Shown one piece after another: positions 33,784 through 42,161 of a DNA stretch of 64,000 bases. Origin of the DNA: Mycobacteriales bacterium (GTDB lineage Bacteria > Actinomycetota > Actinomycetes > DATLTS01); contig DATLTS010000015.1 in assembly GCA_035533475.1 (NCBI GenBank), positions 1 to 64,000 of the forward strand, given 5' to 3'. Under the pieces are notes generated by a model, which made no database searches, was not told the DNA's origin, and was given only the letters and a program-made list of their open reading frames with translations. The first letter of the stretch is position 1; every line of letters starts with the position of its first letter. The position numbers and the translations under genes are program-made.

Positions 33784-34422
33784 ATGGCCCCGGCCCCGAC
33801 CTGCCCGCGCTGCGAAGCCGCCGTGCGGCCGCCGGGGCTGTGGTCGAGTCAGTGGCAGTGCCCGCGGCACGGCCTGGTGCTTCCGTACACCGTGTACACC
33901 CATCTCGGGGCCGAGGCACTCCAGCACATCCGCTCCCGTGCCGCGGTGCCGCTGTGGCTGCCGAATCCACTGCCTCCGGGGTGGGTGGTCAGCGGGTTGG
34001 CCGCGGCGGGTGACGATCGCAGCGGAGCCCGGGCGACCGTGCTCGCCTGTTCCGGCCCCGGCCCGCTCGGTGGCGGCGCAGACCTGCTGCTCATCGCGGA
34101 GGAGCCGGGGGTCGGGCTGGGTGCGCGTTACGCCGGCCTGCCCGGCCCCGACCCGGGTGAGCAGTTCGATGACGGGCCCCCGGACGCAAAGGTGCAGGCG
34201 GCCGGGCACCCGACCGCGTTGTGGAACATCGCCGGCGCCGAGGATCGGGCGGTCTTCCTCGGCGAGGCAAAGGGATTGTGGCTTTGGGGGGTGCTCTGCC
34301 CGAGCAGCGCTGGCGTCCTGTTCTACGAGAACCTGGTCCTGGAAGACCTACGCGAACGCCAACTCGAGGGTGAGCTCGAATTCGGCAGCCCGACCCCGCT
34401 GCTCACTGCCCGGCCGGCCTGA
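33784..34422 (+). CDS. DUF6758-like actinobacterial protein with N-terminal zinc knuckle
   Basis: 212 residues. N-terminal CPRCEAAVRPP...WQCPRHG forms a CxxC...C/H zinc site. The rest has LPNPLPPGWVVSGLA, GPGPLGGGADLLLIAEEPG and LGEAKGLWLWGVLCP, a conserved architecture of unknown function in actinobacteria. It starts 5 nt before the PHP phosphoesterase gene and probably shares its mRNA. Confidence 0.75.
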   Translation: MAPAPTCPRCEAAVRPPGLWSSQWQCPRHGLVLPYTVYTHLGAEALQHIRSRAAVPLWLPNPLPPGWVVSGLAAAGDDRSGARATVLACSGPGPLGGGADLLLIAEEPGVGLGARYAGLPGPDPGEQFDDGPPDAKVQAAGHPTALWNIAGAEDRAVFLGEAKGLWLWGVLCPSSAGVLFYENLVLEDLRERQLEGELEFGSPTPLLTARPA

Positions 34423-34427
34423 GCCGC

Positions 34428-35285
34428 GTGCGCATCGACCTGCACTGCCACAGTTCTGCCTCGGACGGGACCGCCGCCCCCGCCGAGGTGGTGTCCCGGG
34501 CCCGGGCCGCCGGGGTCGACGTGCTCGCGCTCACCGACCACGACACGGTCGCTGGCCACCCCGAGGCGATCATGGAGCTGCCCCGCGGGCTCACCCTCGT
34601 GCCGGGTGCCGAGCTGTCCTGCGCCGTCGTCGACGGTGGCCGGCCGGTTTCCCTGCACCTGCTCGCCTACCTGTTCGATCCGGGGAACGCTGAGTTGGCG
34701 ACCGAGCTCGACGCGCTGCGCTCCGAGCGGGTCCGCCGGGCCGCGGCGATGGTGGAGCGGCTGGTGGGTCTGGGAGCCCCGGTCAGCCTCGAGCAGGTTC
34801 TCCGGATCGCCGCCGGCGGGGCGATCGGCCGGCCGCACGTGGCGCAGGCACTGGTGGAGGCGGGTGTGGTCGCGGACCTCCCGGCCGCTTTCGGAGCCGA
34901 TTGGATCGGATCGGGCGGTCGGGCGTACGTCCCCAAACGGGCGCTCGACCCGCTCCGGGCCATATCGCTGGTCCGAGCCGCCGGTGGGGTCAGCGTCTTC
35001 GCCCACCCGGGCGCTTCCCGGCGGGGCCCGCTGGTCAGCGACGCCGTCATCGCGGCGATGGCCGGGGCCGGTCTCGCCGGCCTCGAAGTCGACCATCCCG
35101 ATCACGATCCGAGCACCCGGGACCGGCTGCGGGCACTGGCCGCCGACCTGGGCCTGGTCGTCACCGGATCCAGCGACGACCATGGACGGCCCACCGGCTA
35201 CCGCTACGGCTGCGAGACGACGGCCGAAGCCGCTTACGCGGAGCTCATCGGCGCGGCGCACGGCGCGACGCCGATCGCCGCGTAG
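34428..35285 (+). CDS. PHP-domain phosphoesterase
   Basis: 285 residues from GTG 34428. Metal-binding motifs RIDLHCHSSASDGT, ALTDHDTVAGH, PGAELSC, VFAHPG, EVDHPDHD and TGSSDDHG are all present. This is the set seen in YciV/RnaM-type enzymes that hydrolyse 3',5'-nucleotide bisphosphates or short RNA 5' ends. It is the second gene of a DUF6758-PHP-MarC run. Confidence 0.9.
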   Translation: MRIDLHCHSSASDGTAAPAEVVSRARAAGVDVLALTDHDTVAGHPEAIMELPRGLTLVPGAELSCAVVDGGRPVSLHLLAYLFDPGNAELATELDALRSERVRRAAAMVERLVGLGAPVSLEQVLRIAAGGAIGRPHVAQALVEAGVVADLPAAFGADWIGSGGRAYVPKRALDPLRAISLVRAAGGVSVFAHPGASRRGPLVSDAVIAAMAGAGLAGLEVDHPDHDPSTRDRLRALAADLGLVVTGSSDDHGRPTGYRYGCETTAEAAYAELIGAAHGATPIAA

Positions 35286-35293
35286 GGGGCGCG

Positions 35294-35914
35294 GTGCGGC
35301 ACGCGAGCGGATTCGACCTGCGCCTGTTCGGCGAGGTGTTCATCACCCTTGTCGTGATCATGGACCCGGTCGGCACCATCCCGCTGTTCCTCGGGCTCAC
35401 TAGTGGTCGACCGGGGAAGGCCCGCCGCCGGCTTGCCGCCCAGGCCGTCGCCGTCGCCGCCTCGGTGATCGCCGCATTCGCCCTGTTCGGGCAGCAGATC
35501 CTCGCCTACCTCGGGATCTCCGTGGCCGCGTTGCAGGGCGCCGGCGGTCTGCTCCTCGTGCTGGTCGCCCTCGAACTGCTCACCGGCGGCAGCGACAAGC
35601 CAGGGGAGCGGCCGGATGTCAACGTCGCGCTGGTTCCGCTGGGCACGCCGCTGCTCGCCGGGCCGGGGGCGATCGTCGCCACCATCGTCTTCGTGCGGGG
35701 CGGCCACGGCGTCCGGGACGCCGCGGCGATCGCGGCCGCCCTCGTCGCGGTCCACCTCGTCCTGTACCTGGCCCTGCGTTTTGCCGTCGTCATCCTCCGG
35801 GTGATCAGGGAGAGCGGAGTCCTCCTGCTCACCCGGATCTCAGGTCTGTTGCTCTCGGCGATCGCCGTTCAGTTGCTCGCCACGTCCGCGCTGGCCTTCG
35901 CCCGGAGCGCCTGA
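35294..35914 (+). CDS. MarC-family integral membrane protein
   Basis: 206 residues from GTG 35294, six hydrophobic segments. FITLVVIMDPVGTIPLFLGLT is the family signature (here given as VVIMDPVGTIPLF) and the internal repeat VPLGTPLLAGPGAI is conserved. The role is not firmly known; proposals include small-molecule transport. The DUF6758-PHP-MarC order is common in actinobacteria. Confidence 0.88.
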   Translation: MRHASGFDLRLFGEVFITLVVIMDPVGTIPLFLGLTSGRPGKARRRLAAQAVAVAASVIAAFALFGQQILAYLGISVAALQGAGGLLLVLVALELLTGGSDKPGERPDVNVALVPLGTPLLAGPGAIVATIVFVRGGHGVRDAAAIAAALVAVHLVLYLALRFAVVILRVIRESGVLLLTRISGLLLSAIAVQLLATSALAFARSA

Positions 35915-35923
35915 TCGACCGGG

Positions 35924-36721
35924 TCAAGGGCGGGGCGCGACGGTGAACCGGCGGTGGGCGAGCGAGGGCATTCGGGAGCGCACCTCCGCGACCCGGTCCG
36001 CCGTGAGCTCGGCCGCGGCGACGCCCTCCCGGTCGGCCAGTCCAGCCACCTCCACCCCTAGCGGATCAACGACCAGGCTGCGACCCACGTAGTCCGGCGG
36101 CGGTTGACCGGCGGCCGCGACGTAACACGTGTTCTCGATGGCCCGGGCCCGGACCAAGGTCCTCCACTGGTCCTCCTTCACCGGTCCGGCGACCCACGCA
36201 GAGGGGACGGCCAGCATGGTCGCGCCGGCGTCGACCAGTGCGCGGCCGAGCTCCGGGAAGCGCAGGTCGTAACAGGTGAGCACTCCCACCTCGAGGTCGC
36301 CGACCGGTAATACGAGCAGGGCGTCCGGGCCGATCGGCGCGATTGCCAGTCGGTCGGACTCGACCCAGCCCAGCGCGTCGAACAGATGCAGCTTGCGGTA
36401 TCGACCGATCAGACCTCGCTGGTCGACGGCGACGACCGTGTTGAAAACCCGGTCCCCGCGGATTGCTTCGAACATGCCGGCGAGGACGGTCACCCGATGC
36501 CGGTCGGCCAGTTCGGCGAGACCGGTGACGAACCTTCCGTCGAGCGGCTCGGCCACCGGCGCGAGGGGCCGGTCGGCGGGCCCAAACCCGTGCATTGCGG
36601 CCTCGGGGCAGACGATGAGCTCGGCGCCTGCTTCGGCGGCCCTGCCGATCAGACCGCCAAGGCGGGCCAGATTGTCCGCCTTGTCGTCGGACGCACGGAA
36701 CTGCACCACGGCGACCAGCAC
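35924..36721 (-). CDS. Carbon-nitrogen hydrolase, Nit/omega-amidase-like
   Basis: 265 residues from GTG 36721. The nitrilase-superfamily triad is visible: Glu in CPEAAMHGFG, Lys in GRYRKLHLFD and Cys in VLTCYDLRFPE. The YRKLHLFD motif is typical of Nit1/Nit2-type amidases (deaminated glutathione or alpha-ketoglutaramate). The gene is divergent from an aminotransferase across a 30-bp gap, a pairing that fits glutamine transaminase plus omega-amidase. Confidence 0.88.
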   Translation of the reverse strand: MLVAVVQFRASDDKADNLARLGGLIGRAAEAGAELIVCPEAAMHGFGPADRPLAPVAEPLDGRFVTGLAELADRHRVTVLAGMFEAIRGDRVFNTVVAVDQRGLIGRYRKLHLFDALGWVESDRLAIAPIGPDALLVLPVGDLEVGVLTCYDLRFPELGRALVDAGATMLAVPSAWVAGPVKEDQWRTLVRARAIENTCYVAAAGQPPPDYVGRSLVVDPLGVEVAGLADREGVAAAELTADRVAEVRSRMPSLAHRRFTVAPRP

Positions 36722-36751
36722 CCGGTCCTCCCCTGCCTCTAGTCTGCGCGC

Positions 36752-37936
36752 ATGTCGCAGCTCGTGGAGCGTATGCGCGCGTTCGGCCCGACGATCTTCG
36801 CAGAGGTGACCGCGCTCGCGCTGAAGACCGGCGCGGTGAACCTCGGCCAGGGGTTTCCGGACACCGATGGGCCGGCGAGCATGCTGGCCCGCGCGGTCGC
36901 CGGGATCAACGGCGGGCTCAACCAGTACCCGCCGGGACCTGGGATGCTGCCGTTGCGCCAGGCGATCGCGGCGCAGCGGCAGGCCCGCTACCGGACCGAC
37001 TACGACCCGGCCGAGGAGATCCTGGTCACGGTAGGGGCCACGGAGGCCGTAGCCGCGTCGATGCTCGCGTTGTGCGAGCCCGGCGACGAGGTCATCGTCT
37101 TCGAGCCCTACTACGACTCCTACCCGGCGGTCATCGCCATGGCCGGCGCGATCCGCCGCCCGGTAACCCTCCGCCCCGACGGGCCCGGCGGCCGGTTCGC
37201 CTTCGATCCCGACGAGCTGCGGAACGCTGTCGGCCCCCGCACGAGGCTGATCCTGGTCAACACGCCGCACAACCCGACCGGTTCGGTATTCAGCCGGGCC
37301 GAGCTGGACGTCATCGCCGGCCTCTGCCGCGAACACGACCTCCTCGCGGTCACCGACGAGGTCTACGAGTATCTGACCTTCGACGGCGCCCAGCACATCC
37401 CGCTGGCCACGTTGCCCGGGATGCGGGAACGGACCGTTTCGGTGTCCTCGGCGGGGAAGACCTTCTCGGTCACCGGTTGGAAGGTCGGCTGGATCTGCGC
37501 GCCTGCCGAGCTGATCCGGGCGGTGACGACGGTCAAGCAGTTCCTCACGTTCACCGCCGCCGGGGCGTTCCAGGCCGCCGTTGCCGGTGCGCTCGTCGAT
37601 GAAATGAACTGGGTGGAGCGGTTGCGCGCCTCGCTCCAGGAGCGCCGGGACCGGCTCAGCGCGGGGCTCGAGGGGATCGGCCTGATCGTGCACCGGCCGG
37701 CCGGGACCTACTTCGTCCAAGCCGACGTCCGGGGGATCGGGATCGAGGACGGGGAGACGTTCGCCCGGGCGTTGCCTGAGGCCGCCGGGGTCGCCGCGAT
37801 CCCGACCTCGCTCTTCTACGACGAGCCAGGAACTGGCCGACCGTTCGTCAGGTTCGCGTTCTGCAAGCAGGACGAGGTTCTCGACGAGGCGGTCCGCCGG
37901 CTGGCGGCCCACGCCGCGGACCTCCGCGGAGCCTAG
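36752..37936 (+). CDS. PLP-dependent aminotransferase (Rv0858c/KAT type)
   Basis: 394 residues, fold-type I. VNLGQGFPDTDGP, NQYPPGPGMLPLR, NTPHNPTGSVFS, TDEVYEYLTFDG and the PLP lysine in SSAGKTFSVTGWKVGW. The closest family I recall includes Rv0858c, characterised as a succinyl-DAP aminotransferase, and glutamine/kynurenine transaminases. With dapC at 8137 the window therefore has two candidate DapC enzymes. The amidase next door favours a glutamine/oxo-acid transaminase role instead. Confidence 0.88.
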   Translation: MSQLVERMRAFGPTIFAEVTALALKTGAVNLGQGFPDTDGPASMLARAVAGINGGLNQYPPGPGMLPLRQAIAAQRQARYRTDYDPAEEILVTVGATEAVAASMLALCEPGDEVIVFEPYYDSYPAVIAMAGAIRRPVTLRPDGPGGRFAFDPDELRNAVGPRTRLILVNTPHNPTGSVFSRAELDVIAGLCREHDLLAVTDEVYEYLTFDGAQHIPLATLPGMRERTVSVSSAGKTFSVTGWKVGWICAPAELIRAVTTVKQFLTFTAAGAFQAAVAGALVDEMNWVERLRASLQERRDRLSAGLEGIGLIVHRPAGTYFVQADVRGIGIEDGETFARALPEAAGVAAIPTSLFYDEPGTGRPFVRFAFCKQDEVLDEAVRRLAAHAADLRGA

Positions 37937-38745
37937 GTGGCCGCGGCCAGCCGGCGCCGGGCTGCCCGGACGTGCGGCCCCTCTCGGACCGTGGCCGGCA
38001 GCGCTCGAAGTCCGGCGGCGAGGATTCGCAGCTGGCTGGTGGCCAATAGGTCGACTACGCCCAGACCGGGCAGGCCGTAGAGCCGGCGAACCCATGGCGG
38101 GAGCAGCGCCCAGGCGAGCGCGGCGATCCCGGCCCAGGCCGGGCGGAGCGGGAGCAGCTTGCTCGGCATCGGAGGGTGCAGCACGAAGCGGGCGGTGGCC
38201 CGGACCCGCTCGTCTGCGAGCAGCGACGGGCGCATCGCCGCAAAGTAGTCGGCGAGGGCGCTGACCGAGGCGGGGATTTCGCCGAGCTCCAGGCCGACGA
38301 CCGCCGCTGCTCGGGTTTGTTCGGCGAGGTAGCGGTCGGCGTCCCGGTCGTCAAGCCGGCCGCCGGACCGGCGGTAACTCGAGAGGAACGAGTCGACCTC
38401 GCAGCAGTGCACCCAGCGCAGGAGGTCCGGATCACTCGCCCGGTATCGCCGGCCGCTGACCCGGTCCCGTCCCTCGACCCTCGCATGCAGTTGGCGGACC
38501 CGGGCCCCGAGCCGTTCGACGTCCGCCCGGGGCCCGAAACTCACCGTGCCGACGTAGTTGGCGGTCCGCATCAGCCGGCCCCAGGGGTCCGAGCGGAAGT
38601 CCGAATGCTCGAGTACCCCGGCCATCGCGGCCGGGTGCACGGCCTGAAGGAGAAGGGCGCGCAGGCCGCCAACCCACATCACCGGATCGGCATGGACCCG
38701 CCAGGTCACGCTGCCCGGCGGGAACAGGCCGTCGTAGCCGTCCAT
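37933..38745 (-). CDS. MpaB/DUF2236-family oxygenase-like protein
   Basis: 270 residues. LLQAVHPAAMAGVLEHSDFRSDP contains the H(x)n heme-coordination region of the DUF2236/latex-clearing (Lcp) fold; the spaced form LLQAVHPAAMAG is diagnostic. WVHCCEVDSFLSSYRR and RFVLHPPMP follow. Members use heme, and some act on peptides or polyisoprene. The last 4 nt overlap the convergent aminotransferase stop. Confidence 0.85.
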   Translation of the reverse strand: MDGYDGLFPPGSVTWRVHADPVMWVGGLRALLLQAVHPAAMAGVLEHSDFRSDPWGRLMRTANYVGTVSFGPRADVERLGARVRQLHARVEGRDRVSGRRYRASDPDLLRWVHCCEVDSFLSSYRRSGGRLDDRDADRYLAEQTRAAAVVGLELGEIPASVSALADYFAAMRPSLLADERVRATARFVLHPPMPSKLLPLRPAWAGIAALAWALLPPWVRRLYGLPGLGVVDLLATSQLRILAAGLRALPATVREGPHVRAARRRLAAAT

Positions 38746-38771
38746 CCTCTGCCAAGCGTCGCATGGCCCCC

Positions 38772-39644
38772 TCAGCGGCCGCTGGCCGCCCAGAAGTCGA
38801 TGAGCAGGCGCCCGGTGGGCTCAGGCGCCTCACATGCCGGTGAGTGCATTGCCCCGGGCACGACCGCGTACCGGGCGCCGAGGCGGTCGGCCATCGCCGC
38901 CTGGACGTCGGGCGGCCACGCATCGTCCCCCTCGCCGTGCAGGACGAAGATCGCCAATCCGATGGCCGAAAGGTCCGCCACCCGGTCGGGAGCGGTGAGC
39001 AGTTGGTCACCCATGGCGACCAACCCGACCGGGTTGGTGCCGAAGTGCCGGCGTCGCAGGAAGTCTCGGATGTCCGGCGGCAGGTTGGCTCGGCGCGGGT
39101 CGCCAGCCTCGACGATCTCCCAGAGCCCGTCGACCCCACGCTCGGCGAGCAGGCCGGGAAGCATCTCGATGCCAGCCGCCCGGCCGCCGCCGATCGCCCC
39201 AGGGCCCGAGCCCAGCAGGGTCAGCGAGAGCACGCCGCGTGGGTCGTCGAGCACGACCTGGCGGGCGACGAGGCCGCCGAAGGAGTGCCCGACCAGGTGC
39301 ACGCCGGTGCCGTCGGCGACGTGGTCGACGACTGCGCGGACCCCGGCAGCCAGCGATTCGATGGTGTACCCGGCGGGCTCCTCCGGTCCGGGGCTCTCGA
39401 ACTGTCCGGGCAGGTCGATGGCGGTCGCCGGATGGCCCGCTGCGGCGAGCAGCGGGAGCAGCGGAAGGAAATCCTCCTTGCTGCCGGTGAAGCCGGGGAC
39501 CAGGACGACCCGGGCTCTGCCGCCGGGGCCGGGGGAGGCGTCGAGGGTGGCGAATTCACCGGGCGGGGGAGCGGCGCGCGGGCGCAGGCAACCGGCCCGC
39601 ACGCCGCGCGGCAGCGCGACGGACGGGGGCAGGCTCACGGGCAC
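38772..39644 (-). CDS. Alpha/beta hydrolase
   Basis: About 290 residues from GTG 39644 (GGAGA 5 nt upstream); GTG 39638 is an alternative. Nucleophile elbow GHSFGGLVA, oxyanion segment VPGFTGSKEDF, acid near HGEGDDAWPP and His in GAMHSPACEAPE. The HG/PGF pattern and lack of a signal peptide suggest a cytosolic esterase/lipase-type enzyme. The substrate is unknown. Confidence 0.87.
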   Translation of the reverse strand: MPVSLPPSVALPRGVRAGCLRPRAAPPPGEFATLDASPGPGGRARVVLVPGFTGSKEDFLPLLPLLAAAGHPATAIDLPGQFESPGPEEPAGYTIESLAAGVRAVVDHVADGTGVHLVGHSFGGLVARQVVLDDPRGVLSLTLLGSGPGAIGGGRAAGIEMLPGLLAERGVDGLWEIVEAGDPRRANLPPDIRDFLRRRHFGTNPVGLVAMGDQLLTAPDRVADLSAIGLAIFVLHGEGDDAWPPDVQAAMADRLGARYAVVPGAMHSPACEAPEPTGRLLIDFWAASGR

Positions 39645-39776
39645 TCGCTCTCCGGACCGATGGCGGGCAGCCCGGTCCCGAGCGTACTGCTGCCGCGACC
39701 GGCGCTGGGGGAGCCCGCAGTGGTGATCACCCGCGACCAGTTGCGATCCGGACCGCGATGGCGTTGACTCCGCCGC

Positions 39777-40025
39777 ATGACGGTGACTACGCCCTCGGGG
39801 GTCGGGGACGCCGCTCCCGACCCGGAGCTTCCCCTCCGCCAGGCCGAGACGCGGCTGTTGGCCCGGTACGAGGCGGCGCTGCCGCGGCCGGTGATCCGAG
39901 CGGCCGTCGACGAAGCGCGCCGGGCCCATCGGGGGGCCCGGGTGCAGAACTACGTCGGCTTGCTCGTCGAACGAGCCGCCCGGACCCGACTCGAAGCGCT
40001 CTCGCACGGTCCGCGGCGCGGCTGA
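39777..40025 (+). CDS. Small three-helix-bundle dimerisation-domain protein
   Basis: 82 residues. RLLARYEAALPRPVIRAAVDEARR then ARVQNYVGLLVERAARTRLEAL follow the heptad-like pattern of the three-helix bundle dimerisation domain seen in short actinobacterial proteins (LxxRFPxxPxxxVxxxV...VxxFVPxLVExxAR). The function is unknown. It stands alone 117 bp before parA. Confidence 0.65.
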   Translation: MTVTTPSGVGDAAPDPELPLRQAETRLLARYEAALPRPVIRAAVDEARRAHRGARVQNYVGLLVERAARTRLEALSHGPRRG

Positions 40026-40142
40026 TCCCGCGACGGCCCGGCCACGGCTTGCCGGAACGGCCGGTGCCGATCAGACTCGGGCAGAGCCGGCATGAAATAC
40101 CGGCGCGAACGCAACTTGACCCCGGAACCCGGAAGGACCGCC

Positions 40143-40979
40143 GTGACCGGCAGCCCGCGGCGAACGATCGCCGTCGCCAACCAAAAGGGCGGCGTCGCCA
40201 AGACGACAACGGTCGCCTCGCTCGGGGTGGCCATCGCCGACCTCGGCCGGCGGGTGCTGCTCGTCGACCTGGATCCGCAGGCCTGCCTGACCTTCTCGCT
40301 CGGTCTCGACCCGGAGGGCCTCGAACTCTCCGTTCACGATGTCCTGCTCGGGCGGGTGTCCGCCGGCATGGCGGTGCACGCGACCGGCGACGGGCCCGAC
40401 CTGTTGCCGTCGACGATCGACCTGGCCGGCTGCGAGACCGTCCTGCTGACGAGGACGGGGCGCGAGTACGCCCTGCGCAGCGCGCTCGAGGAGTTCGCCG
40501 ACGACTACGACCTGGTGTTGCTCGACTGCCCGCCGTCCCTCGGGGTACTGACGATCAACGCGCTCACCGCCGCCGACGAGCTGCTCATTCCGCTGCAGTG
40601 CGAGACCCTCTCGCACCGGGGGGTCGGCCAGTTGCTCGACACGGTGCACGACGTGCAGCGGCTGACCAACCGCGACCTCCAGGTCCTGGGTGTGCTGCCG
40701 ACCCTGTTCGACGCACGGACCTCGCATGGCCGGGCGGTCCTCGCCGACGTCGCCGACCGCTACGCGCTCAAGGTGCTCGAGCCCGCCATCGCGAAGTCGA
40801 TCCGATTCGCCGAAGCCCCGGCCACCGGCCGTTCGATCCTTCGCACCTCGGATCGCACGCCCGGTGCTCAGGCCTACCGGGAACTCGCTCGTTGGCTCGC
40901 TGGTGAATGCCCGGGTCCGCCCGCGGTGCTCGAGATCCCCGATGTCGCGCTGCCGGCCGGTGCGGAGGCCGGCGAATGA
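40143..40979 (+). CDS. ParA/Soj-family ATPase (orphan)
   Basis: 278 residues from GTG 40143 with GGAAGGA upstream. Deviant Walker A NQKGGVAKTTT, VDLDPQACLTF and LLDCPPSLG are the MinD/ParA signatures. No parB gene follows; instead a zinc-ribbon gene overlaps its stop. This corresponds to Rv3213c rather than to the chromosome-partition parA near oriC. Confidence 0.9.
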   Translation: MTGSPRRTIAVANQKGGVAKTTTVASLGVAIADLGRRVLLVDLDPQACLTFSLGLDPEGLELSVHDVLLGRVSAGMAVHATGDGPDLLPSTIDLAGCETVLLTRTGREYALRSALEEFADDYDLVLLDCPPSLGVLTINALTAADELLIPLQCETLSHRGVGQLLDTVHDVQRLTNRDLQVLGVLPTLFDARTSHGRAVLADVADRYALKVLEPAIAKSIRFAEAPATGRSILRTSDRTPGAQAYRELARWLAGECPGPPAVLEIPDVALPAGAEAGE

Positions 40980-41290
40980 ACCGCGGCTTCGATCGGCTAC
41001 GGCCGCGCACGCCTTCCGTCACTGGGCTTGGACCCGGCGACTACGAGGCGCCGCACGACGCGGCGGGCAAGCGTGCCCTGTTCTCGGCAGGGGACGTCCT
41101 GCCGGCCGCCGGCGCGGTGAGCATCGACTGCTCGGCCTGTGGGGAACGGACGGCGCTGTCGCCGGCGCGCGCGTTGCGCGCCGCGCTTCCTAGCGTGCAC
41201 CTACCGGTCCTGCGCCGGGACTATCCCTCCTGGATGCGCTGTCCGGCCTGCACCCGGCGGACCTGGGTCCGGGTCGGCCTGCATCTCTAG
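40976..41290 (+). CDS. Small zinc-ribbon protein coupled to ParA
   Basis: 104 residues. ATG 40976 overlaps the parA stop (ATGA). A central IDCSACGERTAL and C-terminal MRCPACTRRTWVRV form two CxxC knuckles of a zinc ribbon, with a basic, Pro-rich N-terminus. The family is unnamed. The tight coupling suggests it works with the ParA-like ATPase. Confidence 0.75.
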   Translation: MNRGFDRLRPRTPSVTGLGPGDYEAPHDAAGKRALFSAGDVLPAAGAVSIDCSACGERTALSPARALRAALPSVHLPVLRRDYPSWMRCPACTRRTWVRVGLHL

Positions 41291-41298
41291 CGACCCCG

Positions 41299-41982
41299 TC
41301 AGCCGGACAGCCCGAGCGTGGACATCCGCTCGCTGTGGCGGTCGGTCAGCCGGCTCAGCAGCCGGGCCACCTCGGCGAAGTCACCGCTCCCGCCGACGAT
41401 CAGACGGGCCAGGCCGTCCCGCTCGATGGCGATTCGCTGGGCCTGGGTGAGCGCCTCCCCGACCAATCGGCGGGCCCACAGCGCGAGCCGTCCGGCGAGT
41501 GCGGGCTCCTCGGCGATCGCCGCCCTGACCCGATCTACGGCGAAGGTCGAATGCCCGCTGTCGGCGAGCACCTCGAGGACGAGATCGCGGGTGGGCTCGT
41601 CGACGTATTCAGCGACTTCCCGGTAGAAGTCGGCGGCGAACCCGTCGCCGACGTAGGCCTTGACCAGCCCCTCCAGCCAGTCTCCGGGGGCCGTCGAGTC
41701 GTGAAAGGCGTCCAGCGGCTCGACGAACGGCCCCATCGCCTCCTCCGGATCGACCCCCATCGCGGCCAGCCGGGTCTGCAACTTGCGGAAATGACCGAAC
41801 TCGGCAACTGCCATCTGGCCGAGCGCGGCCTTGTCGTCGAGCGTCGGCGCGAGCCGCGCGTCGTCTGCCAGCCGTTCGAACGCGGTGATCTCACCGTAGG
41901 CCAGTACCGCCAGGAGGTCGGTGACCGCGGCCCGGAACGAGACCTCGTCCATCCCGGGAGGCAACTCGCCGGTGGACCCCAT
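41299..41982 (-). CDS. Ferritin-like fold protein (Rv3210c type)
   Basis: 227 residues, mainly helical. EITAFERLADDARLAP, MAVAEFGHFRKLQTRL and FYREVAEYVDEPTRDLVLEVL supply the spaced Glu/His residues of a four-helix ferritin-like bundle that could hold a di-iron centre. Related to MiaE-like and Rv3210c proteins. It is convergent with parA/zinc-ribbon and divergent from the DEAD-box gene. Confidence 0.8.
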   Translation of the reverse strand: MGSTGELPPGMDEVSFRAAVTDLLAVLAYGEITAFERLADDARLAPTLDDKAALGQMAVAEFGHFRKLQTRLAAMGVDPEEAMGPFVEPLDAFHDSTAPGDWLEGLVKAYVGDGFAADFYREVAEYVDEPTRDLVLEVLADSGHSTFAVDRVRAAIAEEPALAGRLALWARRLVGEALTQAQRIAIERDGLARLIVGGSGDFAEVARLLSRLTDRHSERMSTLGLSG

Positions 41983-42161
41983 AGCCGGACACTACAAGGC
42001 GAGTTCCTCGGCGCCGGTTAGACTGAGCGCAACGTCACGAGGCCAAGCCGGTCGCGCGGCGCCGATGTGACAGTTCGCGGAGCGCTTCAGGCGCACGCTG
42101 GCCCCCCGGATGCGACCGGGTGCGGGCCGGCGGACACGCCCGCCGGGTGGCCTCCGCCGTG

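Noticed and set aside
36722-38095. Apparent N-terminal extension of the nitrilase-like gene on the minus strand
   Set aside because: The extension runs antisense through the aminotransferase and has low-complexity Arg/Gly/Asp composition. The family N-terminus begins at GTG 36721.
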